From: Subtercola boreus
Lineage (GTDB): Bacteria > Actinomycetota > Actinomycetes > Actinomycetales > Microbacteriaceae
DNA: 64,000 bases
Assembly: GCF_003399635.1 (NCBI RefSeq)
Contig: NZ_NBXB01000039.1
Coordinates: forward strand, 30,216 to 94,215
Direction of reading: 5' to 3'
Part shown: one piece after another, positions 27,554 through 35,334 of the stretch
Position numbering within the stretch: the stretch's first letter is position 1
Layout of the letters: each line of letters starts with the position of its first letter
Program-made: the position numbers and the translations under genes
The notes under the pieces: generated by a model
Told to the model about the DNA's origin: nothing
Seen by the model: the letters and a program-made list of their open reading frames with translations, nothing else
Databases searched by the model: none

Positions 27554-28483
27554 TCAGGCGGCGGCGAGGCGCATCGTCGCGCCGGCGCGGGCGGCGAACG
27601 CGGTGGCCGTGGCGGCGATGGTGCGCTGCATGACCGCGACCGCGGCGGTGGGCGTGACATCCGCGGGGCGCGCGAGGCTGATCGTGCGGCTGAGCGAGGG
27701 CGCGGCCAGCCGCACCGAGCGGAGGCCGGGGCGGTCGATCAGCACCATCGCGGGCACGATCGCGACGCCGAGCCCGCGTTCGACGAACCTCAGCACGGCA
27801 TCCATCTCCGCTCCCTCCAGCACCACCTCGGGAGTGAGCCCGGCCGCAGCGAACGCGCCGTCGGTCGTGGCCCGGAGGTCGTACGACGAACTGAAGACGA
27901 TCTGCGGGAGGGCCGCGACATCCGACAGCCGGATGCTACCGCGACTCGTCACCGGCGGTGAGGCCGCGGAGGACACCACCACGAGTTCTTCGGAGAGCAG
28001 CGGGCTCACCGTGAACCGGTCTGCGGATGCCGCGTCGGAGGTCGTGATCAGCGCGAGGTCGAGCTCACCCGCCGCGAGCTCGTCGAGGAGGCGCCGGGAG
28101 CCGTGCTCCGACAGGTGCAATTCGATGGCCCGGTGCGCTGCATGGAAGGCGCTGAGCACCTCGGCGACGAGGCTGATGCAGAGGGTCGGTGTGGCACCGA
28201 GACGCACCCGCCCGCGCTCGAGGCCGGCGAGTTCGGCGAGTTCGCGGCGCACCGAATCGGCATCCGCGAGCATCCGTCTCGCCAGCGGCAGCAAGGACTC
28301 GCCGGCGACGGTGAGGGTGCTGCCGCCGCGGGCGCGGGCGAAGAGTTCTGCGCCGAGATCCTGCTCGAGCGTGGCGATCTGGCGACTCAGGGAGGGCTGC
28401 GCGAGGTGCAGGTGTTCGGCCGCGCGGGTGAAGTTTCCACGCTGGGCGACTTCGACGAAGCTGCGGAGCTGTTCGAGGTTCAC
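27554..28483 (-). CDS. LysR-family transcriptional regulator
   Basis: A 309-residue LTTR: N-terminal helix-turn-helix (MNLEQLRSFVEVAQRGNFTRAAEHLHLAQPSLSRQI pattern, residues 1-36 region) and a C-terminal substrate-binding-like effector domain. The start is set at GTG 28483, not ATG 28489, because the protein then begins in the canonical way and TAGACT lies exactly 6 nt upstream. It is divergent from the flavoprotein gene at 28560, its likely target. ATTGGAGTAAT (28523-28533), an ATT-N5-AAT element over the -35 of that gene, could be its site. Confidence 0.88.
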   Translation of the reverse strand: MNLEQLRSFVEVAQRGNFTRAAEHLHLAQPSLSRQIATLEQDLGAELFARARGGSTLTVAGESLLPLARRMLADADSVRRELAELAGLERGRVRLGATPTLCISLVAEVLSAFHAAHRAIELHLSEHGSRRLLDELAAGELDLALITTSDAASADRFTVSPLLSEELVVVSSAASPPVTSRGSIRLSDVAALPQIVFSSSYDLRATTDGAFAAAGLTPEVVLEGAEMDAVLRFVERGLGVAIVPAMVLIDRPGLRSVRLAAPSLSRTISLARPADVTPTAAVAVMQRTIAATATAFAARAGATMRLAAA

Positions 28484-28489
28484 ACCCAT

Positions 28490-28495
28490 AGTCTA
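28490..28495 (-). promoter_or_regulatory. Leaderless -10 box TAGACT for the LysR gene
   Basis: On the minus strand TAGACT is followed by 6 nt (ATGGGT) and then GTG 28483. The in-frame ATG inside the spacer would be upstream of the predicted transcription start. Confidence 0.5.
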
Positions 28496-28523
28496 ACCGC
28501 ATGAATTCAACCGGATATATGCA

Positions 28524-28553
28524 TTGGAGTAATCGACAGAGCGTGCCTACATT
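28524..28553 (+). promoter_or_regulatory. Leaderless promoter of the flavoprotein gene
   Basis: TTGGAG (28524-28529), an 18-nt spacer and TACATT (28548-28553), then 6 nt to ATG 28560. The GGAGG just before the ATG is only 1 nt away, too close to work as a ribosome site. Confidence 0.5.
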
Positions 28554-28559
28554 GGAGGC

Positions 28560-30293
28560 ATGAGTACCACAGAACGACAGATCTCCACCACCGTCCTCGT
28601 CATCGGAACCGGCGGCTCCGGGCTCCGCGCCGCCATCGAACTCGCCGAAGCGGGCGTCGACGTGCTCGCCCTCGGCAAGCGCTCCAAGTCGGATGCCCAC
28701 ACCTCCCTCGCGGCCGGCGGCATCAACGCCGCCCTCTCCACCATGGACCCCGAGGACAGCTGGCAGCAGCACGCCGCCGACACACTCAAGGAGTCGTACC
28801 TCCTCGCGAACCCGCACACCGTCGAGATCGTCACCTCGGGTGCGGCCCGCGGCATCGAAGACCTCGAGCGCTACGGAATGCCATTCGCCCGGGAGGACGA
28901 CGGGCGCATCTCGCAGCGCTTCTTCGGCGCGCACACCTACCGGCGCACCGCATTCGCGGGCGACTACACCGGGCTTGAGATCCAGCGCACCCTGGTCAAC
29001 CGGGCGGCCCAGCTGAACGTACCCATTCTCGACACGGTGTATGTCACGCGCATCCTCGTCAACGACGACGGCGCAGTCTTCGGCGCCTACGGCTTTGACC
29101 TCGAGGATGGCACGCGGTACCTCATCCACGCCGACGCGGTCATCCTCGCCGCCGGCGGGCACAACCGCATCTGGCGGCGCACCTCCTCACGGCGCGACGA
29201 GAACACGGGCGACTCGTTCCGCCTGGCCGTCGAGGCGGGCGGGCGCTTGCGCGATCCGGAGCTGGTGCAGTTCCACCCGTCGGGCATCATCGAGCCCGAG
29301 AATGCGGCCGGCACGCTCATCTCCGAGGCGGCCCGCGGCGAGGGCGGGATCCTCCGCAACGGCCTCGGCGAGCGCTTCATGGGCCGCTACGACCCCGAGC
29401 GCATGGAGCTGTCGACCCGCGACCGCGTCGCACTGGCCTGCTACACCGAGATCAAGGAGGGTCGCGGCACGCCGAACGGCGGTGTGTGGCTGGATGTCTC
29501 GCACCTCCCCCGCGAGACGATCATGACCCGGCTGCCCCGCGTGTACCAGACCATGCTCGAGCTGCAGATGCTCGACATCACGAAGGATCCGATCGAGATC
29601 GCGCCCACCGCGCACTACTCGATGGGCGGCGTCTGGGTGCGGCCCGAGGACCATTCAACCGACGTTCCCGGCCTCTACGCGATCGGTGAGGCGTCGTCGG
29701 GGCTGCACGGAGCGAACCGTCTCGGCGGCAACTCCCTGATCGAGCTGCTCGTGTTCGGGCGCATCGTCGGGCAGGCCGCGGCGTCGTACTCGGCGGCTCT
29801 GGATGCTCAGACCCGCTCTTCCGCGGCGGTCACCGTAGCCCGGGGTGAGATCGACGCGTTGCTCGCGGGCGACGGCCCCGAGAACGTGCGCGCGCTGCAG
29901 CGCGCCATCCGGAACACGATGACCGAGCACGCGGGCGTCGTGCGCTCGGAAGAAGGGCTGCTCGCCGGACTCGCCGAACTCGATGCGATCGAGGCACGGA
30001 TGGCCGACATTGGTGTGCACCCCGACATCGCCGGCTACCAGGACCTGGCACATGCGTTCGACCTGAAGTCGGCCGCGCTGGCGGCGCGCGCCACCCTCGA
30101 GGCGGCGCTCGAGCGTCGCGAGACGCGGGGCTGTCACAACCGGAGCGACTACCCCGAGCTCGACGAGGCGTTGCAGGTCAACCTCGTCTGGTCGCCGGCC
30201 GGCGTCACGCGAGAACCGATCCCGGCCATCCCCGAGGAGATCGCGGCGCTGATGCGCGAGGACGTCACCGTGGGCGGCAAGCTCCTCGAGTAG
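28560..30293 (+). CDS. FAD-binding fumarate reductase/succinate dehydrogenase-like flavoprotein
   Basis: A 577-residue flavoprotein with the FAD-binding start VLVIGTGGSGLRAAIELAEAG, HTSLAAGGINAAL, a catalytic-type LVQFHPSGI, RDRVALACYTEI, and YAIGEASSGLHGANRLGGNSL, all typical of the SdhA/FrdA/NadB family. The C-terminal helical domain retains RGCHNRSDYPE. No iron-sulfur or membrane-anchor subunit gene is adjacent, so it may be a stand-alone fumarate reductase-like enzyme or use distant partners; L-aspartate oxidase is less likely. It is divergent from a LysR regulator. Confidence 0.82.
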   Translation: MSTTERQISTTVLVIGTGGSGLRAAIELAEAGVDVLALGKRSKSDAHTSLAAGGINAALSTMDPEDSWQQHAADTLKESYLLANPHTVEIVTSGAARGIEDLERYGMPFAREDDGRISQRFFGAHTYRRTAFAGDYTGLEIQRTLVNRAAQLNVPILDTVYVTRILVNDDGAVFGAYGFDLEDGTRYLIHADAVILAAGGHNRIWRRTSSRRDENTGDSFRLAVEAGGRLRDPELVQFHPSGIIEPENAAGTLISEAARGEGGILRNGLGERFMGRYDPERMELSTRDRVALACYTEIKEGRGTPNGGVWLDVSHLPRETIMTRLPRVYQTMLELQMLDITKDPIEIAPTAHYSMGGVWVRPEDHSTDVPGLYAIGEASSGLHGANRLGGNSLIELLVFGRIVGQAAASYSAALDAQTRSSAAVTVARGEIDALLAGDGPENVRALQRAIRNTMTEHAGVVRSEEGLLAGLAELDAIEARMADIGVHPDIAGYQDLAHAFDLKSAALAARATLEAALERRETRGCHNRSDYPELDEALQVNLVWSPAGVTREPIPAIPEEIAALMREDVTVGGKLLE

Positions 30294-30300
30294 CTCTCCC

Positions 30301-30427
30301 ACGGCCTCGCGGCCTCGCGGGCTCGGGCTCGGGGCCTCGGGCTCGGGGCCTCGGGCTCGGGGCCTCGGGCTAGCGAAGGGACTCATATCGCGCCAACCAT
30401 TTAGGGGTGGCGCGATATGAGTCCCTT
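30301..30427. repeat. Intergenic tandem repeat plus long perfect hairpin (second copy)
   Basis: 30301-30372 holds at least three copies of a GGGGCCTCGGGCTC unit. It is followed by perfect 20-bp arms AAGGGACTCATATCGCGCCA (30376-30395) and its reverse complement (30408-30427) around a 12-nt loop. The arms share AAGGGACYCATATCGC with the element at 27464. It lies between convergent genes and could act as a bidirectional terminator, but the shared sequence points to a repeat family. Confidence 0.75.
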
Positions 30428-30480
30428 TGCTGGGTGAGGAGGGCGCGGGGCGTGGCGGCCAGGGCTGGGGGCGGCTCGGG

Positions 30481-32562
30481 CTACCAGCGGCCCCAGCCGC
30501 GGCCGAACATGCCGCCGAAGTCGCCGGGCGATGCGCCGCCGCCCGCGCCGCCGGACCCGGGACCGCCGCCGCCTGCCGGCCCGCCACGCGATCCGAGGTA
30601 CGACGACACCACGGCTGCGCCGAGGTCGTCGGCCTCCGGGGCCACCACCGAGCCGCCGACGCGCCGGGCCATCGAGTCGATGAAGCGTGCGAGCCCCGGG
30701 TCGTCCCCCAACCGGAAGAACGAGGTCTGCGCGCCGAGCCGGAGGGAGGCATCCAGTTCCCGGACCGCGTACGCGATCGTCAGAGGGTCGGGCGGATAGC
30801 TGAAGTAGATCTCGCCGCCGGGCTCGAGGTGGGAGGTGGGTTCGCCGTCGGTCACGATCAGCAGCACGGGCTGGGCGTTCGGGTGCTTCCGGAAGTGCCG
30901 GTTCGCGAGCATCAGCGCGTGGTGCAGGTTGGTGCCCTTGTCCCATTTAGCGTCGAGGCCGATGAGCTGCTCGATGTCCATCACCTCTGCGTGCCGGCCG
31001 AAGCCGATGAGCTGCAGGTCGTCGCCGCGAAAACGGCTCGTGATCAGGGTGTGCAGGGCGAGGGCGGTGCGCTTCATGGGCACCCAGCGATCATCCATCG
31101 CCATCGAGAACGACGTGTCGACGAGCAGGGCGACGCAGGCCTGACTGCGCGCCTCGGTCTCCTGCACCTCGACGTCGCCGATCTCGATGCGCACGCCGGA
31201 GCCGAGCGACAGGCCCTCGCCGGCCGAGCGGGTTATCGCGTTCGTGATGGTGCGGGTGACGTCCCACGGCTCGGTGTCGCCGAAGGCCCATTCGCGGGTG
31301 GCGCCCGAGCGCTCCCCCGCAGCTCCCGCCTGGCGTACGTCACGGTTACCACCCCGGCCCGAGAGTTTCTCGGCGACATCCCGCAGCAGCGCCTTGCCGA
31401 GCTGGCGCATCGCCCTCGGCGTGAGCTTGAGGGTGCCGTCGGTACCGCGCTTCAGGGCACCACTGCCCTGGAGGGCCTTCTCGAGCTGCTGGATGGTGCG
31501 GGCATCCACCACCGCGGAGTCGCCGAGCTGGCGAGCCAGGGCGTCGAGGTCGAGGTCGTCGAGCTGGGAGTTGTTCTGCGACGGGGAGAGCTGTTCGGCC
31601 AGGCCGTCGAGGTCGGCGATGTCCTGGAAGACACCGGTGCCGTCACCGAGGCCGAGGCCCTCCTGGCCCTCCATACCCTCGGAACCGCCCCAGTCCTCAC
31701 CGGGTCGGAGATCGCGGAGCTGGCCGTCGAGCTGCGACAGTGCGTCCATCAGGTCGGGCGACCCGAACGCCTCTGCAGCGAGCGCGTCGAGTTCGTCGCG
31801 CTGCTCCTGGGTCATCGAGTTGCGCATCCGCTGAGCCGCTGCGGCGCGGGCCGCGAGTGCGTCGAGCAGCTCGTCGATGTTCGCCGGCTGCTCGGGGAAG
31901 TACTGTCCGTGCTTTTCCATGAACGACTCGAACTGCTCGGGGGTGTCCTCGCCGCGCTTGTGCGCGTCGAGCAGCTGGTTCAGGTCGCCGAGCATCTCGG
32001 TAATGGCGGCGCGATCCTCGTCGGTCGCGTTCTCGAGGGCGTTCTTCATGCCGGCAAAACGCTGGTCGAGCATCTCCCGCCCGAGCAGGTCCTTGATCTT
32101 CTCGTAGTCGGCGCGCGCCTCGGAGCTCTGCCAGCGGTAGTCGCTCAGCTCGCTGACCGCCGCCGAAGGGGACGCCGGCAGGCTGTCGAGTTGGATCTCC
32201 GCAAGGGCCCTGTCGCCCTCATCCATCAGCGCATCGCGGGCGAGCTGCTTGCGTTCCTCCAGCACGGCGCGATCGAGCAGCTCCTTGATCTCCTGCAGTG
32301 TGCCGTCGAGGTTGTGTTTCTGCGTGAGTTCGCGGCGGCGCTCGGCCACGCGACGGGCGAGGTCGTCGAGCCCGGCCTGGTCGCGACCGCCTCGCCGGAG
32401 GAACTCGCGCATCGCATTCTCGGGCGAGTACCCGGCCATCACGTCCTTGCCGATGGCGTCGAGCGCCTCGGTCACGTCGACGGGTGGGGCGAGCGGATCC
32501 GGCCCGCCGTCGTACTTCGAGTACCGGGACCCGCGCGACAGGCGCCGGTTCGCTCTAGCCAT
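30481..32562 (-). CDS. VWA-domain protein partner of MoxR-type AAA ATPase
   Basis: A 693-residue protein. The first 400 residues are charged and helical, with coiled-coil character. The C-terminal third is a von Willebrand A domain with an intact MIDAS (ALLVDTSFSMAMDD, about 487-500; later FGRHAE and VTDGEPTSH), followed by a Gly/Pro-rich tail. MoxR/VWA pairs work as chaperone-like machines that assemble or activate partner complexes. Its start overlaps the end of the AAA gene by 8 bp, so the two are coupled. Confidence 0.88.
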   Translation of the reverse strand: MARANRRLSRGSRYSKYDGGPDPLAPPVDVTEALDAIGKDVMAGYSPENAMREFLRRGGRDQAGLDDLARRVAERRRELTQKHNLDGTLQEIKELLDRAVLEERKQLARDALMDEGDRALAEIQLDSLPASPSAAVSELSDYRWQSSEARADYEKIKDLLGREMLDQRFAGMKNALENATDEDRAAITEMLGDLNQLLDAHKRGEDTPEQFESFMEKHGQYFPEQPANIDELLDALAARAAAAQRMRNSMTQEQRDELDALAAEAFGSPDLMDALSQLDGQLRDLRPGEDWGGSEGMEGQEGLGLGDGTGVFQDIADLDGLAEQLSPSQNNSQLDDLDLDALARQLGDSAVVDARTIQQLEKALQGSGALKRGTDGTLKLTPRAMRQLGKALLRDVAEKLSGRGGNRDVRQAGAAGERSGATREWAFGDTEPWDVTRTITNAITRSAGEGLSLGSGVRIEIGDVEVQETEARSQACVALLVDTSFSMAMDDRWVPMKRTALALHTLITSRFRGDDLQLIGFGRHAEVMDIEQLIGLDAKWDKGTNLHHALMLANRHFRKHPNAQPVLLIVTDGEPTSHLEPGGEIYFSYPPDPLTIAYAVRELDASLRLGAQTSFFRLGDDPGLARFIDSMARRVGGSVVAPEADDLGAAVVSSYLGSRGGPAGGGGPGSGGAGGGASPGDFGGMFGRGWGRW

Positions 32563-33940
32563 AGATCGCCTCGCCGCCGCCCGACTCCTTGCTCACCTTG
32601 CGGGCGAGGTAGAGGCCTTCGAGAGCCAGCTCGATGGCGCCGGCACGCTGGCCGTCGTTCGTGGCACCGAGGCGGTTGCAGATCTCGTCGTAGAGCTCGC
32701 TCTCGCCGAGCGACGGGAGCCCGGCGAGAAAGTCGCGCGCGGCGACCTGTTCGCCCGTCGTGACCATGATGCCGCTCTCGAGCGCGTCCACGAGAACGCC
32801 GAAGTCGATGCCGCGGAAGTGCGCCCGCACGGTCTCGGCCGTCGCCGTGCGCAGGAGGTGCTCGAGGATCTCGTCCTCCCGACCCTCCTCGCCCGACTCA
32901 AACTCGATCTTGCCGCCGAGCACGTCGACCGCCGTCTCGAGGTCGATGGGCCGGGCGACGGCCTCGGTCTCACCCTGCCGCGCCTGGCGGTGGATGGCCG
33001 CAGCCGCGATCGTCTCGGCTCCCGCAATGGCGAACCGGGCGCTGACGCCGCTGCGCTGGTCGACGGCGCTCGAGCCGCGGAGTGCCCGCGTGAACCGGGC
33101 GAGGATCTCGACGAGGTAGTCGGGCACCTCGGCGGCAAGCTCGGCCTCCTGCCGGATGACCGCCACCTCATCGTCGAGCTCGGTCGGGTAGTGCGTGCGG
33201 ATCTCGGCCCCGAATCGGTCTTTCAGCGGCGTGATGATGCGCCCACGGTTGGTGTAGTCCTCGGGGTTCGCGCTGGCCATGACGAGCACGTCGAGCGGCA
33301 GCCGCAGCACGTATCCGCGGATCTGGATGTCGCGCTCCTCCATCACGTTCAGCATCGCGACCTGGATCCGCTCGGCCAGATCGGGCAGCTCGTTGATCGC
33401 GACGATGCCGCGGTGACTCCTCGGGATCAGCCCGAAATGGATCGTCTCGGGGTCGCCGAGGCTGCGGCCTTCGGCCACCTTCATCGGGTCGACGTCGCCG
33501 ATCAGGTCGGCGACGCTCGTGTCGGGGGTGGCCAACTTCTCGAAGTAGCGGTCGCTGCGGTGACGCCACGCGATGGGCAGGTCGTCGCCCTCGTCGGCGG
33601 CCCGGCGCCTGCTCGCGGCGGTGATCGGTTCGAACGGGTGCTCGCCGAGCTCGGAGCCCTCGATGACCGGCGACCACTCGTCGAGCAGCCCCGACATGGT
33701 GCGGAGCAGCCGCGTCTTGCCCTGGCCGCGCTCGCCGAGCAGCACGATGTCGTGGCCGGCGATAAGCGCCCGTTCGACCTGCGGGATGACGGTGGTCTCG
33801 AAACCGTGAAGGCCGGGCCACGGATCCCTGCCCTCGCGAAGGGCGTCGAGCAGATTGTCACGGATTTCGGCTCGCAGCGATTTCAGCGCATGCCCGGATG
33901 CCCGGAGCTCGCCGACCGTTGCCACTGTAGGACGGTTCAT
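32555..33940 (-). CDS. MoxR/Mg-chelatase-like AAA ATPase
   Basis: A 461-residue AAA+ ATPase with Walker A LLGERGQGKTRLL (about 67-79), a Walker B/sensor region RGIVAINELPDL, and VMASANPEDYTNRGRIITPLKDRF resembling sigma54-activator and Mg-chelatase subunit I modules. It probably remodels or activates client complexes with the VWA protein encoded just downstream. The ATG at 33940 follows a TACGCT box by 6 nt, suggesting a leaderless mRNA. It is divergent from the LacI-type regulator. Confidence 0.9.
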   Translation of the reverse strand: MNRPTVATVGELRASGHALKSLRAEIRDNLLDALREGRDPWPGLHGFETTVIPQVERALIAGHDIVLLGERGQGKTRLLRTMSGLLDEWSPVIEGSELGEHPFEPITAASRRRAADEGDDLPIAWRHRSDRYFEKLATPDTSVADLIGDVDPMKVAEGRSLGDPETIHFGLIPRSHRGIVAINELPDLAERIQVAMLNVMEERDIQIRGYVLRLPLDVLVMASANPEDYTNRGRIITPLKDRFGAEIRTHYPTELDDEVAVIRQEAELAAEVPDYLVEILARFTRALRGSSAVDQRSGVSARFAIAGAETIAAAAIHRQARQGETEAVARPIDLETAVDVLGGKIEFESGEEGREDEILEHLLRTATAETVRAHFRGIDFGVLVDALESGIMVTTGEQVAARDFLAGLPSLGESELYDEICNRLGATNDGQRAGAIELALEGLYLARKVSKESGGGEAIYG

Positions 33941-33946
33941 CCATCA

Positions 33947-33952
33947 AGCGTA
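33947..33952 (-). promoter_or_regulatory. Leaderless -10 box TACGCT for the AAA ATPase gene
   Basis: On the minus strand TACGCT is followed by TGATGG (6 nt) and then ATG 33940. Confidence 0.5.
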
Positions 33953-34023
33953 CGTCCGACTTCTGGGCGCCTCCCCTTCCCGCCCCACATTCGCGCCCAC
34001 CACCCGCTGCACAGATCGACTCT

Positions 34024-34066
34024 CCGAAAACTGTCGCTCAGAGCTCCGAATACCGACAGTTTTCGG
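34024..34066. repeat. Intergenic hairpin with 13-bp perfect arms
   Basis: CCGAAAACTGTCG (34024-34036) and CGACAGTTTTCGG (34054-34066) are perfect inverted repeats with a 17-nt spacer, flanked by ATCGA/TCGAT. Because it lies between divergent genes (33940 minus, 34113 plus) it cannot simply be a terminator. It may be an operator or a member of the hairpin class seen at 27.5, 30.4, 39.5 and 46.7 kb. Confidence 0.6.
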
Positions 34067-34100
34067 GAAATCGATTGCGCAGGGCCCTCGCCGACCCCGC

Positions 34101-34106
34101 GATAAT
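34101..34106 (+). promoter_or_regulatory. Leaderless -10 box GATAAT for the LacI-type gene
   Basis: GATAAT ends exactly 6 nt before ATG 34113, supporting that start over the open frame extending back to 33855. Confidence 0.5.
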
Positions 34107-34112
34107 CAGAGG

Positions 34113-35300
34113 ATGACCGCCGACCCTGCCCGCGAGGGCGCCAAGCCGCGCGCCGCCAGCGTGTTCGACGTCGCGAAGGCCGCCGGTGTCTCCCACCAGA
34201 CCGTGTCGCGGGTTCTGAACGATCATCCGAGCCTCCGCGCCCAGACCCGCCAGCGGGTTCTCGACGCCATGCGCGAACTCGACTACCGGCCGAATGCCGC
34301 CGCCCGGGCGCTGTCGTCGAGCAGGTCCCGGATGATCGGGGTGCTGTCCACGTCGAGCGGGGAGTACGGGCCGGCCTCCATCGTCGCGGCTGTCGAGGCC
34401 GCCGCGCGGAGCCGCGGCTACAGCGTGAGCATCGCGAACGCCGACGGGCTCGATCCGCTCTCGGTCGACGAGGCCGTGCGGCACCTCGCGGACCTCTCCG
34501 CCGAGGGGCTCGTGGTGGTCGCCCCGCAGACGCAGGTCCTCGAGGTGCTGGAGGGGCTGGCGATCACGCTGCCGTACGTCACGCTGCAGTCGCTGGGCGC
34601 GGTGCCGGCGGGCGGCACTGGGCACGGCGGCGCGGCGGGTGATGGCGGCGCGCCGAGAGGCGGCAGCGCGCCGGGAGCGGCCAGCCCAGCGGCCAGCAGA
34701 CTCGGCGCGAGCGGCCCGGCGAGCGCAGGTGGGAGTGCCGCCGCGGCAAGCAGCGCCGCCACCGCAAGCGCACCGGCAAGCGGCTCGCTCGACCAGGTCG
34801 TGGGCGCTCGCCTGGCAACGGCACACCTGGCAGCGCTCGGCCACCAGCGGATCGGCCATATCGCAGGCCCGCCCGACTGGATCGACGCCGCACAGCGCCT
34901 GTCCGGGTTCCGAGAGGAGATGGCTCTGCGAGGGCTCGATCCGCAGCTCGTCGCAGCCGGCGACTGGAGCGCCGCCTCTGGCCACCGGGCTGCGCAGGAG
35001 CTCCTTGGGCGCGGCGTCAGCGCGATCTTCGCGGGCAACGATCAAATGGCGCTCGGCGCACTGAGCGCCGCGGCTGCCGCCGGCGTCACGGTTCCCGGGC
35101 AGCTGAGCATCGTGGGATTCGACGACGTTCCGGAGGCCGCCTACTACCAGCCCTCGCTGACTACCGTGCGCCAGGACCTCGCCGGGGCCGGTCGCCGGGC
35201 GGTCGCGCTGCTGCTCGGCGAGAGCGGGATCCGGCCCTCTGTTCAGCCGGAACTGATTGTGCGGGCATCCACAGCCCCGATGACGTACACTCTCATGTGA
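34113..35300 (+). CDS. LacI-family regulator of arabinose genes
   Basis: A 395-residue LacI/GalR-type repressor: HTH (SVFDVAKAAGVSHQTVSRVL, residues 16-35) and a periplasmic-binding-like effector domain (IGVLST..., GFDDVPEAAYYQPSLTTVRQD). A low-complexity Gly/Ala/Ser-rich insert of about 60 residues (163-224) interrupts the effector domain between its two lobes, beyond the usual family length of about 340. It lies directly upstream of araB-araD-araA, and a 16-bp palindrome overlaps its stop codon, so it probably controls the arabinose operon. Confidence 0.88.
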   Translation: MTADPAREGAKPRAASVFDVAKAAGVSHQTVSRVLNDHPSLRAQTRQRVLDAMRELDYRPNAAARALSSSRSRMIGVLSTSSGEYGPASIVAAVEAAARSRGYSVSIANADGLDPLSVDEAVRHLADLSAEGLVVVAPQTQVLEVLEGLAITLPYVTLQSLGAVPAGGTGHGGAAGDGGAPRGGSAPGAASPAASRLGASGPASAGGSAAAASSAATASAPASGSLDQVVGARLATAHLAALGHQRIGHIAGPPDWIDAAQRLSGFREEMALRGLDPQLVAAGDWSAASGHRAAQELLGRGVSAIFAGNDQMALGALSAAAAAGVTVPGQLSIVGFDDVPEAAYYQPSLTTVRQDLAGAGRRAVALLLGESGIRPSVQPELIVRASTAPMTYTLM

Positions 35301-35310
35301 TCGATCACAT
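35295..35310. promoter_or_regulatory. Palindromic operator upstream of araB
   Basis: ATGTGATCGATCACAT is a perfect 16-bp palindrome overlapping the regulator stop codon and lying 24 bp before the araB ATG. The central CG and symmetric arms fit a LacI-family operator. The CRP pattern TGTGA-N6-TCACA does not fit, since the spacer here is 4. Confidence 0.6.
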
Positions 35311-35334
35311 CGGAGCCGAAGGAGTCTTTGCGAC

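Noticed and set aside
35297..35310. CRP-type binding site before araB
   Set aside because: The CRP consensus needs 6 bp between TGTGA and TCACA; here there are 4. A LacI-type operator fits better.
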